Shown here piece after piece: positions 38,164 through 46,224 of a DNA stretch of 60,779 nucleotides. Under the pieces are notes generated by a model. It worked only from the letters and a program-made list of their open reading frames with translations, made no database searches and had not been told where the DNA came from. Both the position numbers and the translations under genes were made by a program. Within the stretch, counting starts at the first letter, position 1. Every line of letters begins with the position of its first letter. The DNA comes from Candidatus Poseidoniaceae archaeon. Lineage in GTDB: Archaea; Thermoplasmatota; Poseidoniia; Poseidoniales; Poseidoniaceae. The stretch spans positions 1-60,779 of the forward strand of contig JAQXFL010000016.1 of NCBI GenBank assembly GCA_029250345.1, in the 5' to 3' direction.

Positions 38164-38498
38164 TCCTTCGGCTTGGCTATCAACTGCGTGGCTACTCTCC
38201 ATGCATCAAAGATTGAATAGAGCCACAGGCCAACCCAAAGAACGATTGTTAGTGCAAGAGGAATTTGCAACAGCGACCAATCAAATGCTTTTCGATGTTG
38301 TCGATTTACATGCTGGCCGAGGAATAAAAAGGGTACAGTCGCAATGACAGCGGTGAAAAGTGGGCGTAAAGTGCCCCATGCGCCGACACCAAAGGTGAAT
38401 TCTTTCCAGATTTCACGAAGGAGTCGAACAGGCCTCAAATCAGAGATGCCGTCACTTTCCTCTTCAAGGGTCAATGAAACTTCTTCAGCCGAATCCAT
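38160..38498 (-). CDS. Small two-helix membrane protein
   Basis: The likely start is ATG 38498 (MDSAEEVSLTLEEE), giving 112 residues; an earlier ATG at 38567 would run into the region of the divergent gene. An acidic cytoplasmic N-terminus of about 45 residues precedes two hydrophobic helices (PLFTAVIATVPFLFLG and IPLALTIVLWVGLWLYSIF). No family was recognised. Its stop codon overlaps that of the lipoprotein protease in the palindrome CTAG. Confidence 0.65.
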   Translation of the reverse strand: MDSAEEVSLTLEEESDGISDLRPVRLLREIWKEFTFGVGAWGTLRPLFTAVIATVPFLFLGQHVNRQHRKAFDWSLLQIPLALTIVLWVGLWLYSIFDAWRVATQLIAKPKD

Positions 38499-38591
38499 GT
38501 TCCCCACATGTCGACGTAGCGGCTCTTGTTTGTCAAGATGACGCAAGATGTGAGGCAAGAGAATCAAAAACCCTCACCTCAACGACCGTCC

Positions 38592-39629
38592 ATGGCTCGG
38601 GTGCTGGTTACTGGATTCGAACCGTTTGGTGACAATCCAAGAAATATTTCGATGGAAGTTTTGTCCCAACTCCCAACATTTTTGCATTTCATAGACCCGT
38701 GGAAGAGTTTGAGGGCCACTGAAATCGAACCAATACATGCCAGGATTGAGACAATGATTCTCCCTGTCGACGAACTCGGTGCGAACACTGTTTCGAATCT
38801 TCTTACTTCTGGAGAGGTTTGGGACGTTATCGTTCATCTCGGTCTGTGCGAGTCGTGCGAAGTTCCGAGGGTCGAGATTCGAGCACAAAACAAGATGAGT
38901 ATGCGAATTACCGACAACTCTGGTCGCCAAATTATGGAAGGATGTTTGTCGCAGGACGGGGATATGTATGCCTCGGTGCCCGTTCAAACATGGGTGGATC
39001 AAGGCCTTGACACCGATTGGGAACTCTCAGTTGATGCAGGCACATTCGTATGCAATGAGACATTCTACAGGACACTCCATACCCTTGCAAACCACGATGT
39101 TGCAGATGCTCCGTGTCTCTTTGTTCACCTACCGGACTTCGAAAGATGTACACTGGTTCAAGCCTCAAGTCTCATTCTTGAAGTCATTCAGAACATGTTG
39201 TTTCGACCGGTTCTCTCGGTCGTAGGTGGCCTGATGACTCGCGATGAAACATACCTCATAGCGCGTCGTGCTCAGCATGAGAAGCATCCCGGTAAGTGGG
39301 AGTTTCCAGGTGGGAAAGTCGAATTTGGTGAATCATTACAGCAAGCCATTGTTCGAGAATTTAACGAAGAACTCGGTTGGAATGTTCGCCCCGGTTCATC
39401 AATTGGCATCTGGCATCATTCATTGGCAAAGTTCGATATCGCTTTGAACATCCTGCCAGTTGAGTTTACAGGTGCGAACCCCGATGAAGACGACAGAAGC
39501 AGTTGGACTGCACATGATGCGCTGGTTTGGAGATCGCTCGACGATGATTCAGCACTTGATTGGCTCGGGAGTGATGAGCAAGTTGTTCACTGGATGAGAG
39601 AAACTGGATATCTATCTAAACCCAAGTGA
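38592..39629 (+). CDS. Fusion of pyroglutamyl peptidase (C15) and Nudix hydrolase
   Basis: The 345-residue protein joins two enzymes. Residues 1 to about 200 are a pyrrolidone-carboxylate peptidase, which removes N-terminal pyroglutamate. It begins ARVLVTGFEPFGDNPRN and has the complete triad at family spacing: E95 in VEIRAQN, C154 in DAGTFVCNETF and H179 in LFVHLPD. Residues about 205-345 are a MutT-like Nudix domain (VVGGLMTRDETYLIARRA, KWEFPGGK). Its perfect Nudix box G-x5-E-x7-REF-x-EE-x-GW lies at 241-263. MutT-like Nudix enzymes clean up oxidised or non-canonical nucleotides, but the substrate here is unknown. ATG 38592 gives the family N-terminus; in-frame starts at 38526 and 38538 add a polar stretch. 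The stop overlaps the convergent UPF0201 gene by 14 bases. Confidence 0.9.
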   Translation: MARVLVTGFEPFGDNPRNISMEVLSQLPTFLHFIDPWKSLRATEIEPIHARIETMILPVDELGANTVSNLLTSGEVWDVIVHLGLCESCEVPRVEIRAQNKMSMRITDNSGRQIMEGCLSQDGDMYASVPVQTWVDQGLDTDWELSVDAGTFVCNETFYRTLHTLANHDVADAPCLFVHLPDFERCTLVQASSLILEVIQNMLFRPVLSVVGGLMTRDETYLIARRAQHEKHPGKWEFPGGKVEFGESLQQAIVREFNEELGWNVRPGSSIGIWHHSLAKFDIALNILPVEFTGANPDEDDRSSWTAHDALVWRSLDDDSALDWLGSDEQVVHWMRETGYLSKPK

Positions 39630-40131
39630 CAGCTTCCCCATCGGCTCCCATTGCATTTTCATCCTTGATGCCTCGTGGGACAGCATCACGTCCTTTATGC
39701 CATGTTGCTGCCTCAAGCCAATCACCCAGATTTTCACCTTCAAGGTGTACTGTAATAACTCCTCCAAGCGGATGTTCACCCGGCAGGGGAAAGGCTACTT
39801 TTCCAACTACGGCTGCTTGTCGCAGTAAAGCAAAGTGTGTTTTGGAGCCATCGAATGAAGCGGTCATGGAATCCAAGGCAGTGTCAAGAATTCGTTGCTC
39901 GTGTAAAAGTTTGAGAAACGCACCAAGTGACACTCCTTCTGCACGCCATACAGTGTCGCTGGCCTGTCCAAGTTTGGGTTCTTGCGGGTGTGTTGGGACT
40001 GGGAACTCAGGGAATATTGCGAGGAGTGATTCTTCGACACGCTGTGGAACATCAGCGCCTTGCAAAACCGTTTCAATGCGAATCTGCAAGTTTTCATTCA
40101 CGCCGTTCAGACGCAACAGTGGTTCTTGCAT
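39616..40131 (-). CDS. UPF0201 (DUF54/COG1325) family protein
   Basis: The 171-residue product matches the archaeal UPF0201 family, whose biochemical role is unsettled (RNA binding or an exosome link has been suggested). Family segments are VPQRVEESLLAIFP near the start, LLHEQRILDTALDSM, THFALLRQAAVVGKVAFPLP and HPLGGVITVHLEG, then GDWLEAATW. Start ATG 40131 (MQEPLLRLNGVNENLQ) gives a near-standard length. The frame extends to 40371, but that would overlap the divergent glycosyltransferase start. The stop overlaps the peptidase-Nudix gene by 14 bases. Confidence 0.85.
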   Translation of the reverse strand: MQEPLLRLNGVNENLQIRIETVLQGADVPQRVEESLLAIFPEFPVPTHPQEPKLGQASDTVWRAEGVSLGAFLKLLHEQRILDTALDSMTASFDGSKTHFALLRQAAVVGKVAFPLPGEHPLGGVITVHLEGENLGDWLEAATWHKGRDAVPRGIKDENAMGADGEAVTWV

Positions 40132-40220
40132 GGACCTGCCAACAGCCTCCTGCACATGAACATGCCTTTCAACTGCATTTTCAGGGAACAGGTGAAAGAG
40201 GTGGGCACATACGGGAGGGT

Positions 40221-41252
40221 ATGAGTGATTCAGGGCCGATGGTGGCAACCGTTGTACCTGTTCTGAACGAAGCGACTTACATCGAAGCATGTTTGAAATC
40301 GCTGATCGGACAAAGTCTGTCTCCCGAACAGCATATGGTCCTCGTTTTTGATGGAGGTTCGACTGATTCAACTCGAAACATAGTCGAGAGAATGATCGTG
40401 TTGAGTAAAGAAACAGGTGGGCCTCGTATCGAATTGCACGACAACCCTGGAAGGTTTGTATCTCAAGCCCGAAACCTCGCTCTTGAGCTTCTACCGACCT
40501 CAGTTCAGTTCACCGTTGAGATGATTGGCCACTCGACGGTCGACCCAGACCATCTTGAAGTTCGACTTAGCGAATGGAAATTGATTCAAGAGGAACATTC
40601 GAATCCACTTGGTGCTGTCGGCGTTAAGGTCTTGCCTCGACAAGGTGAGCACGGTCGGGTTGAGTCGTGGATTGAAGGTTGCCTAAGATCACCGTTGGGA
40701 AGTGGTAACGGTCAATTTGACGGCTTCAGTGAGCGAGGTCTTACTCAGGTTCCAGCCTTTGCCATGCATTCACGTGAAGCAGTCGAGTCCATTCATGGTT
40801 GGGATGTCGATTTCATTACCAGTCAGGACAGCGACCTTTCAATGCGCCTTCTCAACGCAGGCTTTGTCCTTGCGCGTACACCTTCGACGCATGTTCGTAT
40901 GGTAAAGCGTTCCACTTTAGGGAAGTGGTGGAAGATGGGGCATCGGTATGGTTTTTGGCGTATGAAAATTCTTAGAAAGTATCCAAAACGAACCAGCCTG
41001 AGAGAGTTTTTACCATGGTTTGGGGCATTGAGCACGGTCACACTTCTCGCCCTACAATCCCCCTATGCAGGTGTATTGCCCGCATGTTACCTTGTGGTTT
41101 TATCACTTGAGGGGCTTCGAGGTGCACTGATGTCGAAACGGTTTTCGTTGGTTCTCGGTATTCCTGTTTGTCTCTTTATGCTTCATTCCAGTTTTTCAAT
41201 CGGTCTTCTGGATGGGTTGGTTCGAAAAGGGCGTGCCCCGAAGGATCGTTGA
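40221..41252 (+). CDS. Family 2 glycosyltransferase with C-terminal membrane helices
   Basis: The 344-residue product is a GT-A fold family 2 glycosyltransferase. It begins MVATVVPVLNEATYIEACLK, has the nucleotide-sugar site FDGGSTDS (D44, D49) and the acidic acceptor motif QDSDLSMRLL (D203, D205). Two or three C-terminal hydrophobic helices (ALSTVTLLALQSPYAGVLPA and VLGIPVCLFMLHSSF) place it on the inner membrane face. The closest general type is ExoA/succinoglycan-like or dolichol-phosphate-linked sugar transferases. It could build the lipid-linked glycan used by AglB, but the genes are 28 kb apart and this is inference. ATG 40221 has the strong ribosome site GGGAGGGT; the frame upstream to 39927 overlaps UPF0201 and is not used. 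Confidence 0.88.
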   Translation: MSDSGPMVATVVPVLNEATYIEACLKSLIGQSLSPEQHMVLVFDGGSTDSTRNIVERMIVLSKETGGPRIELHDNPGRFVSQARNLALELLPTSVQFTVEMIGHSTVDPDHLEVRLSEWKLIQEEHSNPLGAVGVKVLPRQGEHGRVESWIEGCLRSPLGSGNGQFDGFSERGLTQVPAFAMHSREAVESIHGWDVDFITSQDSDLSMRLLNAGFVLARTPSTHVRMVKRSTLGKWWKMGHRYGFWRMKILRKYPKRTSLREFLPWFGALSTVTLLALQSPYAGVLPACYLVVLSLEGLRGALMSKRFSLVLGIPVCLFMLHSSFSIGLLDGLVRKGRAPKDR

Positions 41253-41301
41253 TGCCTTCAAGCAACTTATGCCAACATACTTGAGTGTAGTATGAAAGCG
41301 C

Positions 41302-42297
41302 ATGGTGTTCACCATGGCGAAGGAGCGTTCAGTCACAGCCCGTGGTGTGGCGATATTGCCGCTCTTGTTGATGGGTGCCGTTCACCTGTCAGTCACGCCT
41401 CTTCGCCAAATTTTTGAGATTGAGCCACTTTTCATGTACGCATGGTACGGTATTGCCGTGGCCCTCGGTTTCGTCTTGTTTCGGAAAACACGTACAGTAC
41501 GGGATTTCGAGTACCACCGGTCTCAGACGATGAAGTCCATGAAAAAGGTGTATCAGGCCGAAGAAGCAGGAGTTTGGCAAACCAATGTTCAACTTGATGC
41601 CAATTTAAGCCCCGAGGGAAAGCTAGCCTTACAGAGACAAGTTGCCAGTATTGACAAGGAATCTCCAGAACTGGAATTGCATGAAGATGATAAAGTCGAA
41701 GTTGACCTCTTGTTGGAATCAAAACAAGTTCGTACAGCCAACCGCAGAGTTTCCGGTGACGAAATGTTTGGTGATGAGCAGGTCCACTCGACAATCGGAG
41801 CCAAGCGCAAAGCTTCGCCAATGGATTCTTTCCTGGATTTTGTTGGCGCACTTTTTGGTCGTGGCAATGCGGATGAGCAGCGTGAAGAACGCCGACAGGC
41901 AGCACTTCGTGCGGCCTCAACCGCTGCACCGGTGACCGCTCAACGGCCAGTTGCTCCGATGCGTAGCACTTCAAGCAGAGATGATTCAGAATTGAAAATG
42001 ACATCGATGAGTGATGATGGGGGTGTTGATTCGGTCATGACTGAATCGGGAACGAGTCTTTCCGAAGCCCAAGAGATGGCTGCACCAGTCGATACGACCT
42101 ATGCATGGGATTCAGCACCTGCTCCATCCAATCACGGAAGCATCGAGGACATGGCTATGATGGGTACTGCTCAGTTTACAACCGCTCCTGTTACCAGTGC
42201 CCCAGCACCGCTACCAGCAGGAAACCGCTGCAGAGGGTGCAGTGCGATCATTCCGCCCGGAGAACCGTTCTGCCTTCATTGTGGTCTCGATGCCTGA
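41302..42297 (+). CDS. Two-helix membrane protein with C-terminal zinc ribbon
   Basis: The 331-residue product has two N-terminal hydrophobic helices (GVAILPLLLMGAVHL and LFMYAWYGIAVALGFVLF). A long, charged, alanine/serine-rich and probably disordered cytoplasmic region follows. The protein ends in a four-cysteine zinc ribbon, CRGCSAIIPPGEPFCLHCG. No enzyme domain was recognised. ATG 41314 (MAKERSV) is an equally good start. It precedes dnaJ by 66 bases on the same strand. A similar layout of membrane helices plus a terminal zinc ribbon recurs at 50045-52120. Confidence 0.75.
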   Translation: MVFTMAKERSVTARGVAILPLLLMGAVHLSVTPLRQIFEIEPLFMYAWYGIAVALGFVLFRKTRTVRDFEYHRSQTMKSMKKVYQAEEAGVWQTNVQLDANLSPEGKLALQRQVASIDKESPELELHEDDKVEVDLLLESKQVRTANRRVSGDEMFGDEQVHSTIGAKRKASPMDSFLDFVGALFGRGNADEQREERRQAALRAASTAAPVTAQRPVAPMRSTSSRDDSELKMTSMSDDGGVDSVMTESGTSLSEAQEMAAPVDTTYAWDSAPAPSNHGSIEDMAMMGTAQFTTAPVTSAPAPLPAGNRCRGCSAIIPPGEPFCLHCGLDA

Positions 42298-42363
42298 GCC
42301 GATGGATTTTGTCCGTGATGTTGAAAGAGGACTTCACTACCCCTAGGCTTGTTCGGTGAGCAT

Positions 42364-43491
42364 ATGTCTGAGAAACGTGACTACTACGAGGTTCTCGGTG
42401 TGGATAAACAAGCCACATCTGCGGAACTCAAGAATGCCTTCCGTAGCCTTGCTCGCAAGTACCATCCCGACCGAAGTCAAGAAGAGAATGCAGAGGACAT
42501 GTTCAAAGAAATCCAAGAAGCATATGCAGTTCTTTCCGATGACCAGAAGCGTGCTCAGTACGACCGTTTCGGGCACAACGGCCCAGGAGGTTCACCGTTC
42601 GGTGGATTTGGTGGCGGTGGATTCAATATCAATCTCGATGACATTCTTGGAGGTGACTTCTTTTCCAACATCTTTGGTGGCGGCGGTGGAGGCTCTCGTC
42701 GTTCTCGTCGTAGAGGTTCTGACATTCGGATGATTCACACCGTTGATATGTTCAAAATCTACGAAGGTAGCACGGAAGAAGTAGAAGTTGACCTCCCTGT
42801 CGCCTGTACTCACTGTGATGGTACGGGTGCAAAGGAAGGTAAGACTTCCGAATGCAGTGATTGCAGTGGTCAAGGGCGTGTCCGAATGCGGCAACAAGTT
42901 GGCCCCTTTGTTCAAGATGTTGTTCGAGAATGTCCAACTTGCGGTGGCACAGGCAGTTCGGCTGATGAATCATGTTCTCCGTGCAGGGGCAACGGTAAGG
43001 AAATCAAATCTTCCACGCTTCGATTCAATATCCCTGCTGGCGCAGAAGCTGGCACACGCCTGCGCATGCGTGGTAAAGGGGAGCCAGCCCCTCAAGGGAG
43101 AGGCGAAGACGGTGACTTGTTTATTGAAATCGACATTGAACCTCACCCATGGTTTGAACGCTCCAACGCAGACCTCATCATGTCGTTGCCGCTCGGTTAT
43201 TCAGACTTGGTGCTCGGAACAACCGTGACCGTTCAACACGTTGACGGAAAGGACTTGAACATTAAGGTCCCAGCCTATTCCAATTCTGGAGATACCCTCG
43301 AAATTCGAAAACGAGGCCTACCTCGGAGCAGAGGCAGCGGGCGTGGTGATGTTGTTGTTCTTCTGAAATTACACATGCCTAAGAAAGTAGACAAGAAGTC
43401 GAAGAAGGCTCTTCAGGAATTGAAGTCAGCCCTTGCACCAAAGGATATTTTGGAGCGAATCAAGGACGATGCCAAGGATCGACGAAACTGA
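42364..43491 (+). CDS. dnaJ: Chaperone protein DnaJ (Hsp40)
   Basis: DnaJ stimulates the ATPase of DnaK and delivers unfolded proteins to it. All class I parts are present in 375 residues: J domain (HPD at 34-36), glycine/phenylalanine-rich linker (about 74-115), a zinc domain with four CxxCxGxG repeats (CTHCDGTG, CSDCSGQG, CPTCGGTG, CSPCRGNG), and the C-terminal substrate-binding domains. This is the bacterial-type protein, which many mesophilic archaea acquired by transfer. Neither dnaK nor grpE lies in the window. ATG 42364 gives the standard MSEKRDYYEVLGV start; ATG 42349 adds five residues. Confidence 0.97.
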   Translation: MSEKRDYYEVLGVDKQATSAELKNAFRSLARKYHPDRSQEENAEDMFKEIQEAYAVLSDDQKRAQYDRFGHNGPGGSPFGGFGGGGFNINLDDILGGDFFSNIFGGGGGGSRRSRRRGSDIRMIHTVDMFKIYEGSTEEVEVDLPVACTHCDGTGAKEGKTSECSDCSGQGRVRMRQQVGPFVQDVVRECPTCGGTGSSADESCSPCRGNGKEIKSSTLRFNIPAGAEAGTRLRMRGKGEPAPQGRGEDGDLFIEIDIEPHPWFERSNADLIMSLPLGYSDLVLGTTVTVQHVDGKDLNIKVPAYSNSGDTLEIRKRGLPRSRGSGRGDVVVLLKLHMPKKVDKKSKKALQELKSALAPKDILERIKDDAKDRRN

Positions 43492-43534
43492 TTCAGCAAT
43501 CATTTCGGCCTCTGAAACCATGTCAAAGGTTGAC

Positions 43535-43542
43535 ATAAATAT
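43535..43542 (+). promoter_or_regulatory. TATA box of the small coiled-coil gene
   Basis: ATAAATAT lies 41-48 bases before ATG 43583 in the 91-base gap after dnaJ. The distance matches the TATA-to-start spacing seen at 12209 and 31281, and it suggests that the small gene is transcribed apart from dnaJ. Confidence 0.4.
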
Positions 43543-43582
43543 CGTATAAGTCTTCATAACCTCCAGACCTTTGGACAACAGC

Positions 43583-43885
43583 ATGTCCGAGAAGCGTGTA
43601 CTGCGCAAGATGAAGAAACTCGCTTCTCGAATCCATGACAAGATGGAAGCAGTTCGGGATGTCATGGAAGATTTGGAAATCGAGTTCGAGATGCTCCAAA
43701 ACCAGATTACGAAACTTGAATCAAAGAAGGGTTTGACCCGTGACGAAAAAATCATTGAGAAAAAGTCAACTCCACGTGCGGTAAACGATTCCTCAGACGA
43801 ATCTGATTCTGATGAAGAAGAAGATGACGATGACATTCTCGACTTGGAAAACACTTCCGTAGTTACCGTTCGTCCAAAGTTCTGA
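43583..43885 (+). CDS. Small coiled-coil protein with acidic tail
   Basis: The 100-residue product has a basic N-terminus (SEKRVLRKMKKLASRIHDKM), a long helix likely to form a coiled coil (about residues 10-55), then a highly acidic D/E/S tail (SDESDSDEEEDDDD). No known family was recognised. ATG 43583 was preferred to ATG 43571 because the TATA spacing fits. It could be a protein- or nucleic-acid-binding accessory factor. It is convergent with the surface protein at 43936. Confidence 0.7.
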   Translation: MSEKRVLRKMKKLASRIHDKMEAVRDVMEDLEIEFEMLQNQITKLESKKGLTRDEKIIEKKSTPRAVNDSSDESDSDEEEDDDDILDLENTSVVTVRPKF

Positions 43886-43935
43886 ACAAAACTACTACTC
43901 AGCGAAATATTGGCTTTCGATGAGAAATGATTTCA

Positions 43936-46173
43936 TCACTCTTCTTCAAGCGATTGAATCTGAAGCGTTGAAGGAATCCTTGCAGCGCTCGGTTCTCCAT
44001 TCATGCGCCCGTTAAGTTCGATATCAACTGCGGAGGCAGTTCCGCTGATTTCTGCCATGATGAAGGTGCGGTTACCGTTTGCCATTGTGTCAAGGAATAC
44101 TTCCTCTCCTCGGTTTAGGAATCTCGGTTCGACATTTTCAACATTCCACGCCTGACCAACTGGAGCATCAAATCGAAGTGCTGCCAAGTCCCATTTTCCT
44201 TCAACAATGTGTATTCCCACCATGAGTGGTATTGCCCCTTCTGACTTCGCAATCCTCTCGTCGAGTCTCCATACCGCCATTGCAACGCTGTCCGTGCGGT
44301 AGTCAAGGTCAGGTTTGCCCCATGTCGAGTTGGCTTCATCCCACGACAGTAATGTCACGGCTTGAAGAGCACGTGCAAGGTTTGCACGCGATTGCTTCGG
44401 TGTTGTTTTACCTGAGTCTAATTGTGATTTAAACCAAGCGAGTTGCTCAGATTTCATCGAGAATTCTCGGGCTGTCTTCAAAGTGCGGTATTGAACCAAG
44501 CCAAAGTACAGGACGGGTAAAAGGAACAAGGAACCAAGGAAGAAGCGAGCTCTAGTTCCCCACTTCTGAGCATTTTCGTCCGGCGGGAAATACGGTTCCT
44601 CTCCTTCATCAATCTCAGAGTAGGTTGACGACAAGAGGTACACCAACGCTGGCGCATCTTCGCCCCATGGATGTGGCGTGTTGTTGGTCGGATCAACAAG
44701 TGCGACACGCAGGAAATGTGTTCCAGGTCCCACCTCGAGCGACGCTTGGATTTTACCGTTTGAGTAGATGCTTCGGCGTGTATCGATGACGTCCCAAGAT
44801 TCTTGGTCAATGTTCCACACTTCCAATTCAAATTGTTCGATGTGCATGCTTTCAAGGGTGAATCGAATGAGGTGCACGGATTCAAACCACCCGTTTACTT
44901 CAACCCGATAGACATCCGCAGTGTCATGAACGGCAAGAGTCATTTCACCTTCAATCGGTCCTGATTCTAGATTCATTAATGGCCATGAGGCGTTGTCACT
45001 CTGAAGGGACAGAGGTCGCACTGATGGTGCTTCAAGTCCTGAGCCTAAGTCAGAGAAATCTTCGACCATTAAGTTGACATAATGCACCGGGGAGTGGAAA
45101 TGCACACGAACTGCACTGATGTTTGGATATGGATAAAAGGTGTATGCTGGGTCTGGAGTGATGTTCTTTTCTGCACCCAATATCCATGTTCCTCCAACGA
45201 GTTGATCCACCGTGATGGATGTGTTCGAAAACAACGGCTCGAAGGTGAATTTTTCTGTGTCATTCATGGCGAGCATTACTGCAGTCGAATGATGGCCAAC
45301 AATGTGCATGTTTTCAGAACTTTCAGTGAGTTGGAGTGATGAGTTGTGGGCATAACGAATCGTTTTGATTGCCCATGCCGTATGAGAAATACTTGCTTCA
45401 ATCTTCACCACAACTCGACCCGATTCTTCGAAGAACCAAAGGCCATTCTCGCCGTGCAGTGACGCTGCTATTCCTTGAGGTTGAATCAATTCGTGACCGT
45501 ACAACGTTTCAGTCGAATTCCATTGGAAGTAGACTGAAATCGTGAGGTCATTGGTAGCGTGCATTGCTTGGAGTTCAAGTGTGTCTCCAGCCTCTATATC
45601 GAACGCAATGTACTCCGAACCTGCTTGTTCATGGATACCCGTCGTGAAATCTGGGGACGAATATTCCCCGTTTGGTACACCGTCGAGGTGTCCTCTGGTG
45701 GGTTGAATGCATTCGTTCATGTTGGAGCAGTACTCAATTGTTTGCGATTCGACCGTTTCAGATGGAGCTGGGCGTACGGTTGGGAAGGATTCATCGATGG
45801 ATTCGATCAATGAATAGTACACATTTTCCTCAACAGGTGAATGGATGCTGAGAGTTACCGTGCCACTTACAGCGGCTTGAACAGTGAGGACGTCCGTGGT
45901 TTGGTACGCCGTTCCTGCGAGGTCGATATCTGCGGTGCATTGCTGGCATTCAAGGACAAGACTGGTCCACTGCCCTTCTTCAATGGTCCACTGACGCGAA
46001 TGGTTATCGACTCCGTTTGATAAATAGCCGATGATTCGTCCGTCTGCTTGGATGGAGTTTCCTGTTTCGTTTTCTGCTGCAACGAGGGGTGCGGGAGACA
46101 ATGAAAGGATGCAGAGTAGGCATGCCATGAACACACCAGTGCTCATCCGACGCAGTGACATGTTGCCGTCCAT
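43936..46173 (-). CDS. Anchored surface protein with large cytoplasmic domain
   Basis: The 745-residue product begins with a signal peptide (MSTGVFMACLLCILSLSPAP). Residues about 35-530 are beta-rich and extracellular, resembling tandem bacterial pre-peptidase C-terminal-like modules (IEEGQWTSLVLECQQC, IAFDIEAGDTLELQAM). A membrane helix at about 543-563 (FFLGSLFLLPVLYFGLV) precedes a substantial cytoplasmic region of about 180 residues with tryptophan-containing helices (LSWDEANSTWGKP). No catalytic motif was recognised. It is divergent from arcS across 51 bases and may be a sensor- or adhesin-like envelope protein. Confidence 0.78.
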   Translation of the reverse strand: MDGNMSLRRMSTGVFMACLLCILSLSPAPLVAAENETGNSIQADGRIIGYLSNGVDNHSRQWTIEEGQWTSLVLECQQCTADIDLAGTAYQTTDVLTVQAAVSGTVTLSIHSPVEENVYYSLIESIDESFPTVRPAPSETVESQTIEYCSNMNECIQPTRGHLDGVPNGEYSSPDFTTGIHEQAGSEYIAFDIEAGDTLELQAMHATNDLTISVYFQWNSTETLYGHELIQPQGIAASLHGENGLWFFEESGRVVVKIEASISHTAWAIKTIRYAHNSSLQLTESSENMHIVGHHSTAVMLAMNDTEKFTFEPLFSNTSITVDQLVGGTWILGAEKNITPDPAYTFYPYPNISAVRVHFHSPVHYVNLMVEDFSDLGSGLEAPSVRPLSLQSDNASWPLMNLESGPIEGEMTLAVHDTADVYRVEVNGWFESVHLIRFTLESMHIEQFELEVWNIDQESWDVIDTRRSIYSNGKIQASLEVGPGTHFLRVALVDPTNNTPHPWGEDAPALVYLLSSTYSEIDEGEEPYFPPDENAQKWGTRARFFLGSLFLLPVLYFGLVQYRTLKTAREFSMKSEQLAWFKSQLDSGKTTPKQSRANLARALQAVTLLSWDEANSTWGKPDLDYRTDSVAMAVWRLDERIAKSEGAIPLMVGIHIVEGKWDLAALRFDAPVGQAWNVENVEPRFLNRGEEVFLDTMANGNRTFIMAEISGTASAVDIELNGRMNGEPSAARIPSTLQIQSLEEE

Positions 46174-46224
46174 ATATGTCCCTGTGAAGTATGCTCTTTG
46201 AACTTAGGCCCTTCTTCGTGTCCA

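Noticed and set aside
39927..40220. Long N-terminal extension of the glycosyltransferase frame
   Set aside because: It overlaps the UPF0201 gene on the other strand, is not glycosyltransferase-like, and ATG 40221 has a strong GGGAGGGT ribosome site.
44115..45339. Several open frames opposite and within the 745-residue surface gene
   Set aside because: They lack ribosome sites and recognisable domains and lie within a well-supported gene, so they are chance frames.
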